This document shows positions 8,827 to 20,372 of a DNA stretch of 64,000 nt, one piece after another. Below the pieces are notes generated by a model. It was not told the DNA's origin, searched no databases, and saw nothing but the letters and a program-made list of their open reading frames with translations. Origin of the DNA: Isochrysis galbana (lineage: Eukaryota; Haptophyta; Isochrysidales; Isochrysidaceae). The DNA is taken from the NCBI GenBank assembly GCA_018136815.1, contig CM030931.1, positions 1,839,398-1,903,397 on the forward strand. The letters are read 5' to 3'. Positions within the stretch are counted from its first letter, which is position 1; each line of letters starts with the position of its first letter. Position numbers and translations under genes: made by a program.

Positions 8827-11244
8827 TCAGAGATCGGTGCTCACAGTCGTGACAGGCCGCAGAGAGCCCGGTGGGACTCCACCAGGTGGAGGCGGTGCGG
8901 CAGGCGCCTCGCGGCCCGGCGGTAGCCCGTTGGGCGCCTTGTCCGGCGCATATTCCACGTATTCGCCGGAGATGTCCTCGCCCTGCTCATGCGGCAGGGC
9001 TGCAGGCGCCACTCCATTGGCAGTCTGCGTTGGTGCGGTCGGCATCCCGGCTGTGGGCATGTCGACCGCAATGCTCGCGGACGGCCCGCAACCGTCCCGG
9101 GCCACAAAGTGCTGATCGAGCAACCCCATGAGATCGGCTGTGAGTGCCTCGGCCTGGAGCTCACTGGAGACGGCGCCTAGCGTGCCGGCCCCTGCAAACG
9201 ACACCATCGGATGGTAGCCTGCGCCCACATGAGTGGAGCTCGCGCCACCGCGTGGGAGCGACGAGTCGGGTCCGTTGAACGACGAGGTTGCAAGCAGCAT
9301 CAGCCCACTCGCACCGAGGGACGAGGGCATGAAGGCGGTAGAAGCGCCGCCGACGCTTGCGATATTTAGGGCTGCCATCGGGTTCGAGTCCATCCCGCCT
9401 ACGGCAGTGGAGGCCGCCTGGGCAACGTCAGCCGTAGCGCCAATAGTTGACGAGGCGCACCCGAGCGCGTCCAATTCATCTCGTGTCGAACCTGCCGCCG
9501 CTGCCGCTGCTGCCAGGCGATGGACGGCGGCGACGGAGCCACGACCGGCGATGTTATCCAGGAGACCGTCGCCCGCGTCGTGCCTCCACGAAGGGTGGTT
9601 CATCTTGAAGTTGAGATATGCCTTCTCCATCTTGCCGTCGCACGAGCGCAGGTCGGCCATCCCATCGACGGGCGCGCCGTATCGTGTATCCCCATGCCTT
9701 TCAAAATCGAATAGCGCGAAGCCGCAGACGTGCCCAACCCCTTCGACGTGAACCGTGAAGGACTTGACGAAGTTCAGGATTTGCTCAGCGCGCTGCGGCA
9801 AGGCGAAGCAAAGCAGAAAGGGCGTGGTGATGCAGCCAAGAATCTCCTGTAGGACGAGGAGGACGCGATACTGATACATGCGAGAGAACTCGAGGTAGAC
9901 CGGCCGAGTGTGCCCCTTGCCGCGCCAACTGGTGGGGAAGTAGTGCGTGTGGGTGGCAACTGACTGCATCAGCGCCTCGGGATGGAGCTTGGCCGGTGGC
10001 GACTCGGAGAAGGCGCGCGAGATTGCGAGGATGGTGGAGGCCATCGCAAGCCACCAAAGCAAGTTGTACCCATGGCGCGGCTGCGAGCTGATGCCGAAAA
10101 TCGAATCGGGCGACAGCCGATAGAAGACGAGCACACTCTCGTTGACAAGCGAGATGACGATGAGAAGTGCCGCAAGCGAGCCGATCAGGAAAGTGACAAA
10201 ACGCGCAAAGAGTGTGAGCAAGGGCGCAGGGAACTGCTGGACGTACGCGGTGGCATCGTTGGTGGAGGCCAGCATGCGTGCCTCAAAGATGTGAGGCAGC
10301 TCGTTGAATTCACGCATAGTCCAGCGTGCGCGCAGCGTGTAGTCGCGTGAAAAGGCGGACGCTGCCGGCCGGCGGTGAAACTCCTCGGCATGGCGCAGGA
10401 AGAAGAAGATAAGCATGAACGCCGCGATGAATGGCGAGAGTAGCAGGTTGAGGATCCCCGCCACGACGAGCCGGCGCTGCAGCCCGTGTAGATCGTCAAC
10501 GAACGACTGACGAATGCGGAAGCCCTGTTTGTCGAACATGGCGTCCAGAATGCATACCTCAAGGTTCCACTCAAGCGTCTTGGTGAGCATGCACAGAGAG
10601 GGCAGGAAGGGCAGTGGCTCGAGGGGCAGCAGCCCTCGATTGATGAGGGCAACCATGTAATTCTCCTTGCGCAGGATACGGTTGGCAATATCGTGCGCCG
10701 TCAGCTGGTCCTTCACAATGCACAGGCGCGCCGTACTCTGAAGCTCGACGATGCGCTGAACAACAGTGTCCCATGACACGACGAGCAGATCCGAGTCGTC
10801 AACATGCAGCTTGTCGCGGTAGAAGGCGCGCATCTCAAGTAGCGCGCGCAAGTCCCAAAAGAAGTGAGCGACCATCCACAGCCAGTAGAGCGAAAAGAGC
10901 ACGAGGAAGAGCACGAGGAAGGGCGAGGGTCGCGAGAAGGCGTCGGCGCGCAGCAGGCTGACCGCGGCGCAGCTCGCCTCGTCGACACACTCGTTGACGA
11001 GTCCGTCCCAGTTGATGGCCTCAACGAGATAGCCAGTGAAGAGGATGGTGAATGCGAGCATGACGAGGCTGATGATGCGGGAGGCAAGCATGCACCACAG
11101 CCCGCGCTCGTGGAAGTAGGCATATACCCTCGTGAAGAACGAGTCGAGGTCCGCGATCGCCTCCCACCGCTCTCGCGTGTTGCCGTGCAGCAGCGCCGGG
11201 TTCATCTCCATCTCGAGGAGCAGCCGCTCGTTGTGCTCAGCCAT
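8827..11244 (-). CDS. ATG9: ATG9, autophagy membrane scramblase
   Basis: Intronless frame of 805 residues. ATG9 is a multi-spanning membrane protein that supplies lipid to growing autophagosomes and scrambles lipids with ATG2. Several family hallmarks are visible: YFHERGLWCMLASRI before the first membrane helix, the cytosolic block ENYMVALINRGLLPLEPLPF followed by LTKTLEWNLEVCILDAMFD, then FRIRQSFVDDLHGLQRRLV, and further hydrophobic segments. The C-terminal ~250 residues are Ala/Gly/Ser-rich and poorly conserved, as is usual. I chose the ATG at 11244 (MAEHNERLLLEME). The frame stays open 90 codons further upstream, but that part is Pro/Ser-rich translation of a pyrimidine tract and is more likely 5' leader. 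Confidence 0.9.
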   Translation of the reverse strand: MAEHNERLLLEMEMNPALLHGNTRERWEAIADLDSFFTRVYAYFHERGLWCMLASRIISLVMLAFTILFTGYLVEAINWDGLVNECVDEASCAAVSLLRADAFSRPSPFLVLFLVLFSLYWLWMVAHFFWDLRALLEMRAFYRDKLHVDDSDLLVVSWDTVVQRIVELQSTARLCIVKDQLTAHDIANRILRKENYMVALINRGLLPLEPLPFLPSLCMLTKTLEWNLEVCILDAMFDKQGFRIRQSFVDDLHGLQRRLVVAGILNLLLSPFIAAFMLIFFFLRHAEEFHRRPAASAFSRDYTLRARWTMREFNELPHIFEARMLASTNDATAYVQQFPAPLLTLFARFVTFLIGSLAALLIVISLVNESVLVFYRLSPDSIFGISSQPRHGYNLLWWLAMASTILAISRAFSESPPAKLHPEALMQSVATHTHYFPTSWRGKGHTRPVYLEFSRMYQYRVLLVLQEILGCITTPFLLCFALPQRAEQILNFVKSFTVHVEGVGHVCGFALFDFERHGDTRYGAPVDGMADLRSCDGKMEKAYLNFKMNHPSWRHDAGDGLLDNIAGRGSVAAVHRLAAAAAAAGSTRDELDALGCASSTIGATADVAQAASTAVGGMDSNPMAALNIASVGGASTAFMPSSLGASGLMLLATSSFNGPDSSLPRGGASSTHVGAGYHPMVSFAGAGTLGAVSSELQAEALTADLMGLLDQHFVARDGCGPSASIAVDMPTAGMPTAPTQTANGVAPAALPHEQGEDISGEYVEYAPDKAPNGLPPGREAPAAPPPPGGVPPGSLRPVTTVSTDL

Positions 11245-11289
11245 CGCGGCCTGCTGTGCTCGAGCTCGCGCCCAGCGGGCGAGGTGACG

Positions 11290-11705
11290 GTGGGCGGAAC
11301 GGAAGGGAACGAGAGGATGGGGGGGAAGGGTAAGCGAACGGTAAGCGGAGAGGGCTGGCCGACCGGGGGGTTGGGGGAGGGGGAAGGGGGGTAGGGGGAG
11401 GGGGAGGGAGGGGAGAGAGGAGCGGACGGGGGGGGGGGGGGGCAAACGGTGCCTTGGGGGGGGTGAGGGGGAGGGGGGGGAGCTGGAGAGAGAGAAACGA
11501 GGGAAGAGGAGCAATAGCGAAGGAGAGGAGAGGAGAGGAAGAGGAGAGGAGAGAGAGAGGAGAGGAGGGATCGAGAGGAGAGGGCGGCGAGGGGAGAGAG
11601 AGAGGGAGGGGGAGATGGAGAGAGAGAGAGAAAGAGGGAGAGAGAGGGAGAGAGAGGGAGAGAGAGGGAGAGAGAGAGGGAGAGAGGGAGAGAGGGGGAA
11701 GAAGA
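11290..11705. promoter_or_regulatory. GA-rich tract at the ATG9 5' end
   Basis: The plus strand is G/A-rich with a long G run near 11430-11442 and GAGAGG repeats to 11700. Read in the sense of ATG9 this is a C/T-rich leader or promoter directly before the start codon, an arrangement seen at most genes in this window. No TATA box is evident. Confidence 0.5.
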
Positions 11706-12266
11706 AGGGGCGCTCCCGATGGTCTACTTTACTTCCTGCGAATCCTTTTCAGCATCTACCCCCCGCCCCCCCCCCCCCCCTCCAACCACGCCTGCTGCCG
11801 GGGGGAGGGCCTCTCTAGCTGCTAGCTGCTGCCCGCGCTCTCCCCCCCTCTCTCTCCCTGCCTCTCCCTCCCTCTCCTTCACTCGCTGTGTGTACTTTTC
11901 TCCCGCCGCGGGCTGGCTGGAGCGCTCCTCCTTCTTCTACCTTTTCTACTCTGCAGCCGCGGGCGGGACAGGAGCGAGCGAGGAACATGAGGAAGATGAA
12001 GCGGACGCCAAGGAAAACAAAACAACCCGCACACCTCGATCCTGTGTCTCTGTGTCTCCGTTTCGCAGTATATGCTAGAGTACACGGTACACTATCGAGC
12101 AGAGGAGACGACGAGTTCGTCGAGGGCTGTTGCGCGAATCTGCACAGATTGTGCGCACTATATTTCATGGTAGGACAGGAGCTGGGACGTCTCTCGAAGA
12201 TATGTGTGCAACACAGCAACACAGTCTAATGGCCCTAGATAAACCGAGAAACACTCATGGAATTCC
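11706..12266. other. Intergenic, low complexity then unique sequence
   Basis: Contains a poly-C run near 11761-11780 and a CT-rich stretch to 11880. Overlapping frames on both strands (11879-12222) show no recognisable domain, and no gene is called. Confidence 0.5.
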
Positions 12267-12270
12267 TTAA

Positions 12271-12288
12271 GGTGGTTCCCCAGGTTTT
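12271..12288 (+). repeat. Left terminal inverted repeat of the Kolobok-type element
   Basis: Perfect 18-bp match to the complement of the right end. Similarity becomes patchy beyond it but G-rich sequence persists on both sides. Confidence 0.88.
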
Positions 12289-13270
12289 CTTTAAGGGGCT
12301 ACTTGGTGGGTGGGCGGAGGGTGCGCGCGGCCGCCAGCGAGGAGCTGGCCTTCACCGAGGACTGGGGGCCATGCATGGCATCTCGCATTCGATGACCCGC
12401 TGTACACACTCCCAGCTGAGCTTAGAGGAGGCGCAGGGGCCGCTGCTGCGACGCCCGGGCCGCGGCCGTAGCCCCTGCCCCTGCACGTCATACAGGTTGA
12501 GCGTGCGAGAAGGCGACGATGTCGGCATGGCTTCGCCTACTGTGTGGCCTTGAAGAGGATGAGGAGACGGTGGCCGGTGTGGCGCAGGCAGAGCATAGAG
12601 TCACGGAGACTGTAGGCTCGCGGGAGTGTTTGAGGGGGGTTACTCTCAAGGCGGACGAGCAGCAATGGGTCTGCTGGGTGGGGTACCCTTTGGGGGTTCC
12701 CGCATTGCAGGGGCAGACTTGGAGCAACTGGCAGTGGTCCATACGTACTGTGATCACCCCGGCGCTCTCCTGTACTTTGAAAATGTGCAGGTGTGTTCTG
12801 ACGGCGTGTCTCGACGAAAATCCGCGGGCCGCAGTATGTGTACTGCAAGTCGGAGAGATTTTGTCATGCAGTGATTGTGAGGCTTTGCATATCGCACTAG
12901 GGGGCACGTAGGGGTCAATTGTGGGGGCTGCAGAGCATGATGTGCTTTGCATAACCCCCCGGGACAACTTTGCATGATTTACTTTTGTGTACAAGTCTCA
13001 CCGGCCAGTGGTAGCTGCGCATGTGTCTGATGATAATGAGTACTATTGTTATAATGATGTAAATGCATATGGAGTGGATGGAGGGCGGATAGGGAGCGAA
13101 GGGAGTCATGGACAATTATCTCAGGGGGTTACCTGATCTGCAGCAAGCCGAAATTTCAGCGATGCTGCCTTGGAGAGCGTCCACACTCGCGTGTGCGTGG
13201 TGTAGTCTGCTGCACTGCGTAGCACGCTACGGCGCGCTACACTGTACACCGTTTGTCGTCCTACTGAATG

Positions 13271-15600
13271 CTAAGGTTCCATGTCATCTGCAACATGACT
13301 GAAGACTGAAGCCACATCACCCTCAGGATCTGACTCAACTTGCTCAACATCTTGACGAGGGGCAAGCGGGAGGCACCGCTCGCAACTAGCAGACACTCGG
13401 CCACCATGACACGCCGCAGTGCACAACACTGAAGCAACGAGACAAGGACACGCGCGGTTCTTGCACTTTGCCGTCACACCACATGTACATCTACCAGGCT
13501 CTCCCTTCCCCTCCCTCTTGCCAGCAAAACTCTCTGCATCCTTGTTACTTTCTTGCTTGTACGTGTACTCGCTCGACGCCGTCTTCTTCTCCTCATTCCT
13601 CTTCTGCTTTTGCTTCCGCCTCATCGTGGCCCGCTTCACCTTGTACTTGTCGCTTTTCCGATACATGCTCCGTGCCGCCCGGCGCCCCACTTCTGCACGC
13701 CACCGATTCTTTTGCAATTCTGTCACGGACAGGCCAAGCTTCGCGTGCACACGCTCCTCCCATGACCCATACTCCTCGATAAAATTGTCAGTCAAATTGT
13801 CCTTCGCTAGTAGGCGTCGGAAAACCTCGATGACTGTGCCATTGACGTGAAGCAAGCCACAATCAGTCGCTGCTGCGTAATGCACGTCGTCCATGTTCAC
13901 GCCCTTTTGTCTGTACAACAAGCAAACCATTCCCACGCGCTCTGAACTGTTCTGCGTGACAGCACCTTTGTTGGAGAAGATGGAGTCACGGTTGTCGTAT
14001 ATGTTCTTCTTGACGTACGCGTGCAGGTCACGGATCAAGTCGGGGCACGTAATGTAAGTGCGGGATTCATAGGGTTTGTCGTGAAATCTGCATACGCGGT
14101 GCTGCCCTGTGAAAGCACCACGGCCTTCATGCACGTTCATGCAGTGCATGAGGCACTCCTCCACTGCAGCCACTCCTGCCTCGGCAATCGAAGTTCCCGT
14201 GGCGCGCGCAATCGTTGCCGCACTGCGCAGTGCAGCGCCAATTCCGCATTGAAGGGCCTTGACTATGGGATGCGACACATTCGGACAACCTTTGTGCAAC
14301 CGCTACACAAGCCATCGGATCCGTCTAGAGTATTGAGAAAATACTCTGGATCCGACACCAAGACGACGCTGTCAAACGATGGAGTAACATCTTGACCCAA
14401 GGAGGACACAAGCTTGGGCACCTCATCGTCCATCCACAACACGATGCGTTGCAGCATCACCTCGAAACCAAACGTATCCATCGACTTGGCCGAATCTTCA
14501 TACACCTCTGTCGTGGACCCTTTGACAACTGCCTTAGACAAGTGCTGCCGGTCTATGATCCCCCCAGAGGCAAACTCGCAGATGGTGCCTGAACCATGCA
14601 ACGCGTGGTGCCCTCGTCGCTGCCAAAACCAATCGTTCGTTACTATGAGCGATGACACCACTGACTCCCCTCCATTGTGTAGATGCCCGTGCTTGACGAC
14701 GAGGTATCGCATCAACCCTATGCTCTCGGCCATGCACGCCTGCAGCGCCTCCCCAACTACTAGGAGGTGCCTTTGGAAGGAGTCCCAGGCCATGGGCTTG
14801 CGCTGTTGCGCCACGCAATGCTTCGAGTATCCTGCGTGGGTGAGGCCGCACAGCAGACTTGCAACTACATCACGCAGAACCTCCCCTGAGAAACTTACCC
14901 TGCGCGCCTTCTTTGCCGCACGATCCAACTGCTCGTTCTCCTCCACATCTTCGGCCGGCGCCCGCCCTGCGACGCGGTCTCCACGCAAGCAAATCGTGTG
15001 ACGAGCCTTGCAGTGCCTGCAACGCACGCGAAGAGTGAGACCCCACGACCCGAAGTTCTGTGATGCTGGGGGCACATCATCCGGCACCAAGCTGTCTGAC
15101 TTGCGGCAGCTCGAGCACGCGAAGGTGGCGCTTATTCCGGCGGCAAGCACTTTGGCATTGACCAAATATTGCTGGTCTGGGGCATCCACTACTGGTGAGC
15201 GAGAGGGGGGGGGCAGAGGCGCCTTGCGCGAAGCTCCCTTCCCTCCTGGGGATCAGAAGTCCGCACGCCCCACGGGAGCAACCCGACGCCGGTCCGAACG
15301 GCGGTGAGGCTCACTCTCATCGCAGCCGCCCTCTCTGCCACCGGCATCTTCATTTGCTACTCCCTGCTGAGCAGCGTCTGCTGACGCATCAGAGTCACCC
15401 TCGCAGACGCAGACTCCACAGCTGCCGTCTGGCAGATCGTCTGGAGAGGTGCGGGCTGGAGGCTGTGCTGGCGCGCTGGGAGTGGGAGTGGGTGAAACCT
15501 CTCCCCCTGCCCCTCCTGCCCCTCCCCCTCTCTGGCCACGTCGACGGTCCTGCCAGAAAGTGTTGCCTGCCTGAAAGCCGCCGCGCCTCTTGCGGGTCAT
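13271..15600 (-). pseudogene. Kolobok/Mutator-like transposase, frame broken
   Basis: Three minus-strand frames follow one another. The first (15253-15600) starts MTRKRRGGFQAGNTFW, a basic N-terminal motif. The second (14263-15189) has a Cys cluster (CSSC, CRHC) and the block NDWFWQRRGHHALHGSG, resembling the catalytic segment of Mutator-like/Kolobok transposases. The third (13271-14299) has further Cys/His residues and ends in a CXC-type cluster (CTCGVTAKCKNRACPC). An intron with acceptor CTCACCAG near 15192 could link the first two. The second and third overlap in different frames at 14263-14299, which looks like a frameshift. The protein is otherwise nearly full length, so the damage may be recent or an assembly error. 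Confidence 0.7.
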
Positions 15601-15649
15601 CTCCTGGCAACCGCCCACGCACCCCCTCAGAAAACCCCTACGTCCGAAA

Positions 15650-15667
15650 AAAACCTGGGGAACCACC
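15650..15667 (-). repeat. Right terminal inverted repeat of the Kolobok-type element
   Basis: Complement of the left end, followed directly by the TTAA duplication. Confidence 0.88.
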
Positions 15668-15779
15668 TTAAGTTAGAAGCGAGTGCAATAGAGGAATAGG
15701 AAACTTTCTAAATTTCCAGAGAGCTCTCCTCGATCGGCCGACCACCGACCACCTTCTTTCCTCTTCTCGCGTTGGGGCG

Positions 15780-15819
15780 AAGACCGCCCCCCCCCCCTGC
15801 CGCCTCTCTCTCTCCCTCC

Positions 15820-15856
<37 letters not shown>

Positions 15857-16330
15857 CCCCCCCCCCCCCCTCCTCCCTCGGTCCGCGGGTGAGGCGTTCG
15901 TTCACACGAGAAAGAGATCCCCCTGGCCTGCCCCCTCCCTTGCTCGGCAGAGGCTAAGAGAGCTTAGAGCAGCAAGAAGAGGAGGAGGAGAGATGGAAGG
16001 ATGGAAGAGGGCGAGCTGGCGAGAGAGCCTGGTGGCGTGGGGAAAAGGAGACAGAGAGAGAAGAAGAGAGAGGGGGGGGGGCGGCAGCGGGGGGGGATCT
16101 CGCCCCCTCCCTCCCTCACCCCCCCCCCCCCCCCCCCCCCCCCCTCGGCGAAGGGGGAAGAGGGAGAGAGAGAGAAGGGAGAGCGAGGCTGCTCCCCTGC
16201 TGCTCCTCCCCCTCTCGCCAACCACGCCCTTCTTCCCTTCTCCCTCGCCGTTCTCTTCTTCACTCTCTCCCCTGCCGCCTTCCCCCATCTCTCTCGCAGC
16301 CTCCCCCCCCCCCCCCCCCCCAATCGAGCC
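15780..16330. promoter_or_regulatory. CT and poly-C tracts upstream of the RraA fusion gene
   Basis: Contains CT microsatellite (15806-15854), long C runs (near 15855-15870, 16112-16143 and 16305-16321) and alternating GA/CT blocks. From 16190 to the start codon at 16405 the coding strand is C/T-rich. Frames here are low-complexity and are not called. Confidence 0.5.
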
Positions 16331-16404
16331 GTCGCACCTCCCTCGCGGCCGAGGACAAGAGAGACCTCCCCTCATCTCTCCCGCTTCTCCCCCTCTCTCC
16401 CACC

Positions 16405-19400
16405 ATGCTCGGCGCTCTAAGCCGCGTCATGCGCGCGCCCGCGATGAGCCGGACCGTCGTACCCACCCTTGCCCGCGCAATGGCCACCGGGCCCTCCAAG
16501 GGCGGCGCCGTCTCGGATGAGATGCTCGAGAAGCTCGGCTCGCTCTCCACCCAGGCGCTCGTCGATGGCCTCTGGGTGATGGGCTGGCCGCCGGCGATGA
16601 TTGAGGGCGCCCGCGCGCTCAAGCCGGGACAAAAGGCCGTCGGTACGTCAATGCTCGAGAATCCCGTCCCAATTGCCGCGGCCCGCGATGTGTGGTGGGG
16701 CCGCATGTGGTGGCTGCTGCGCGAGACTGCACGGCCCGCTCACGCTCACTGTGCACCAGAGATGACTCGCGCGCCCGGTTTGGTGGGTGGCGAGGCCCGA
16801 TCAGCGTTCCAGATTCTCCACTCTGATCTTCACCTCTCCACCCATCACCGCGTTCGCAGGCCGCGCCGTGACACTGCGCATGGTGCCTCAACGCCCCGAC
16901 ATTGCCAGTGACAAGCCCGCTGGCGAGGCGTCGCCTGAGTACGAGGCTTTTGAGCTGTGTGGTCCGAAGGAGATCCTCTGCATCTCCTCTGTCGGCCCAT
17001 GGGAATCAGTTGGCGGTGACATCAAGTTCCTCCGCCTCAAACAGCTCGCCATCGGTGGCCTTGTCACCGACGGTTCCGTCCGCGACACCGACGAGATCCT
17101 CAACTATGGCTTCCCATGCTTCTCATATTCGACGACCGCCAAACAGGGCCCGGCTGCCATGCAGCCCTGGGAGGCGCAGGGTGTCATCGAGATGGGACAG
17201 ACGAACCCTGTCGTTGTTCGCCCTGGAGATGCTATCGTCGCCGACCAGGATGGTGTGGTGGTCGTGCCGGCTGCTGCCGCGGAGAAGGTTTATGAAATTG
17301 CCCACTTCCGCGAGCACGTCGAGGGCATCATCAAGGAGGAGCTGATGAAGAGTGCGCCTGCGCCCGCCCGCCCCGCGCCCCAGCACTCGCAGGTCGGGAG
17401 CGCGCCAGCATCCGTTCCCAGGCGAGCGTAGCTGTTCCTGCTCGATATTGCCATGCACAAGAGGTGCCACCAAATGCTGTATTAACGGGCGAAAATCCCT
17501 CTTCCTTCATTAGACCCTGGTCCGCCGGGCAAGTACTACCCTTTCAAACCGCCGATCAAGCCCGATTCTCCCCTGGGCAAACTCCTCACCTCGAAGGGTG
17601 TCAAATTCTATTCGACGACCGCCGCCCGCCGCGGCGCCAAGTTCGGCACCGGACGCCGCTACATGTCCTCCATCCCCTCTACCATGAAGGTGGCATGAGC
17701 ACCCTCCTTGCTGCCCTAATGCGTATTTGTGGGCGCGCCTATCCGCCGTGTGACGTATTGCGTGGGCCCTTAGGGCGTCGGGCATGACATTGTCAGCATG
17801 GTGTCCGTATTGCGCATCCCAAGCTCGTGAGGCAGGCTCGTGCTGCCCTTATTGTTGCTGAGAACGACGCCCGGGCCGAGACTATGGTCGCAAGAACGTC
17901 GCCAAGCCTCCTAGCGGGCTGCGGTCTTGTGGCCATCGTCTGGACCCGGGCGTCGCGTCCTACCGTGACTTTTACGCAAGTGTGGGGCGCATGTCGATGG
18001 TCTCGTGGTCCGTGCATCCTCGGGCAATGGCCCGTAAGAAGCTCGCTTGGAATGCCTCCACGTCATGCCCAGAGAGTGTTGATTGCCTGCCGATTGGAGG
18101 GGATGCTGAGTCGCGACGATCTTTTGGCGCCACCACTGTGCTCCCGCGTGTGGACGCATTCCTTTGGGGTGCCCGCATACTTGCGCGCTTGCGGCGTTGT
18201 GCACGGCGCTTCAAATGAAGGCCCCGGTCGCGCGGCACACGGCCATGATTGGTGCTGGAATACTCGCTCTTTCGATTTCGCTGCATAGCCCTGCAGCTCA
18301 TCCCGCTCATCCTGATCATTTGCTTACAGGCGGCTGTCGTGCGCGAAGTTGGCCCTGCTTCCGCCCTCAAGGTGTGTGGCTACGTTCGATATGAGAGCAA
18401 TGCAATGCATCTTGAGCCGTCGGGGCTAGTTTACACTCTTGCTCTGGCTCCATGATTTTGCATCCGAGCATCCCAGCCCGCCCTGCCCTCCGACCGCCAA
18501 GCCACGCCCTCTGCTGAATCGGGCAGATCGAGAACGACTATCCCGTGCCAAAGATCAACGATGGCCAAGTCCTCGTCCATAACGAATACTCTGGCATCAA
18601 CTTCATCGATACCTACCACCGCTCAGGCTTATACAAGCGCGACCTTCCCTTCATTGGTGGCCAGGAGGCCGGTGGCAAGATCGCCGCCACCACACCCAAG
18701 GCGGAGGCAATGGGCCTCAAAGTGGGCGACCGCGTCGCCTATTCACTTCTCCAAACATACTGCGAGTACTCGGCTGTGCCAGCGGCCAAGATCTTGCCCG
18801 TGCCTGATGAGGTTGGCCTCGACGTCGCGACATCGTGCGTGGTTCAGGGAATGACCGCCCACTATCTTGTGACCGATGCGCATGCCCATCTGGCCAAGCC
18901 TGGCGACTGGATGCTCATCCATGGCGTTGGGGGCGGCACTTGCCAGTGGGCTGCACAGATGGCCAAGATCCTCGGCTACAAGGTGATTGGCACGGTTGCG
19001 TCGGCCAAGGCCGATGTTGGACGTGCAACTGGTTGCGACGAGCTGATCGTCCTCAAGGAGGCGCCGGGCACGAGCTACGAGGACTACACGTCGGTCGATG
19101 TCGTAGCCGAGGTCATGAAAATCACCGACAACAAGGGCTGCAAGGCTGTCATCGACGGCATTGGGAAGAACACGATGGACATCTCCATCGACTCCTTGGC
19201 GACGCGCGGCATCTTCGTGTCATTCGGCAACGCTTCGGGAGCAGTGCCGGCTTTTCCCGTCCTACGTCTCATTGGCAAGTCGGGATTCGTCACGCGCCCC
19301 AAGCTGCTAGACTACACTGGGGAGCGTTCGGAGCTGCTCCGCCGTGCTAGTGATGTATTCGGCTGGCTGAAGTCTGGCGACCTCAAGGTGAGTGTTGACA

Positions 19401-19486
19401 AGGTTTTCCCGCTTGACGAGGTTGTGCAGGGACACGAGTACCTTGAGGCTGGCAAGTCTCGTGGCAAGGTTCTCTACAAGATCTAA
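16405..19486 (+). CDS. RraA-like aldolase fused to zeta-crystallin-type quinone oxidoreductase
   Basis: Five exons (16405-16642, 16860-17351, 17514-17689, 18330-18371, 18527-19486) splice in phase to 635 residues. Residues 1 to about 243 form a RraA/HMG-aldolase-like domain with GGLVTDGSVRDTDEI, carrying the Arg and Asp expected at the metal/substrate site, and GDAIVADQDGVVVVP. Exon 3 encodes a linker (PGKYYPFKPPIKPDSPLGK, then a basic FYSTTAARRGAKFGTGRRYM). Exons 4-5 encode a zinc-free medium-chain reductase with GINFIDTYHRSGLY, the nucleotide-binding loop HGVGGGTCQWAAQMAK and the usual C-terminus. The phase-1 donor at 17352 and acceptor at 17513 match exactly. Without that splice the RraA frame would end at 17431, so alternative products, or a separate reductase starting at the ATG at 17663, remain possible. 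The N-terminus and the linker both look like organelle-targeting sequence. Confidence 0.78.
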
Positions 19487-20293
19487 ACGCCACAAGAGGC
19501 TGGTACCGACAGGACAACGCAAACTACTGCGTCATATCTGGGGTACGGGGCCTTTTCCGACAGCCGATTCTTGCCTTGCATGGCCTCGCCTCCTCAGTCA
19601 TCCCCATGTTGGAGTAGCTTGGTTAGGGATGTGAGGCCATTGTGAGTTTGGGTTGGTGGGTAAATTGCGATAACCTGGCCATCGCACAGGATAGGATAGG
19701 TGCTGTCGCACGCACCCCCAACTGCACAAACTCTACCAACCCCGCTTGCTTCTTGGTCTCAGTGCGCGATACTATGATATTAGGGCGTGCTCTAAGGATT
19801 TGAATCTTGTGTGTGCGTGGCTGTTCTGGCCTCGTTTGTCGAATCGTGCACGTCGCCAGTGCGGTGAGGGAAAGCGCTACGGCGTATGAAAATCTACGTG
19901 CTGGATGGGAGCAAGAGCAAGGAAGAAACAAAAACTTTTCAATATCAATATTCTCACCACACACGCGGCCGTGGACCCTTTGCTTTCTTCTCACTCAGCA
20001 AAAACTGTCTATAATAATACTACTTAAACAACTGAGCGTTGGTACCACTACTCCCACTAGCACAAGCCCGGTACTATCACGACACCCCTCAGCGCACTTG
20101 CCCGTACGCCGTACGCCATGACGTGCGTTGTCACTATATGCACCCCTACGAATCTCCCCCCTCGCAAACCCCCGGCTCCCATTATAACTCCCCACAAGCT
20201 ACAATGATTGACAATGAGGGATGAGGGAAAACCCATTGAGGCGGACCGATCTACGTCGGGCGACTCTCCGGGAAAAAGCACCGGGGGGGGGGG
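19487..20293. other. Intergenic with a short dispersed repeat
   Basis: No gene is called. Around 19926-19965 lies a degraded copy of an A-run followed by AATATTCTC and CACACGCGGC, a motif better preserved at 25209-25245, 22165-22205 and 58085-58115. The string GGTACCACTACTCCCACTAG near 20041 resembles sequence near 6700. Confidence 0.45.
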
Positions 20294-20372
20294 TAGGGGT
20301 AGGCCAAAATATCCAGGATTTCTCGCCCAAATATCCATTGGAAATATCCAACTAACTTTATAGTTGGTCGCC

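Larger units (their letters stand above)
12271..15667 (-). mobile_element. Kolobok-type DNA transposon with TTAA target duplication
   Basis: The two ends are an 18-bp perfect inverted repeat, GGTGGTTCCCCAGGTTTT at 12271-12288 and its complement at 15650-15667. Each end is directly flanked by TTAA (12267-12270 and 15668-15671). TTAA duplications are characteristic of the Kolobok and piggyBac superfamilies. The encoded transposase has a WQRRGHH block and a terminal Cys cluster, which suit Kolobok/Mutator-like enzymes rather than piggyBac. The element is 3.4 kb, carries one transposase on the minus strand and has an unassigned stretch at 12290-13270. Confidence 0.85.

Noticed and set aside
12519-12911. 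130-codon plus ORF inside the Kolobok-type element
   Set aside because: Overlaps open frames on the other strand and shows no recognisable domain or relative.
17663-19486. Quinone reductase as a separate gene starting MSSIPSTMK
   Set aside because: Exon 3 is open back to an acceptor whose phase matches the RraA exon, so a fusion explains more; kept only as an alternative.
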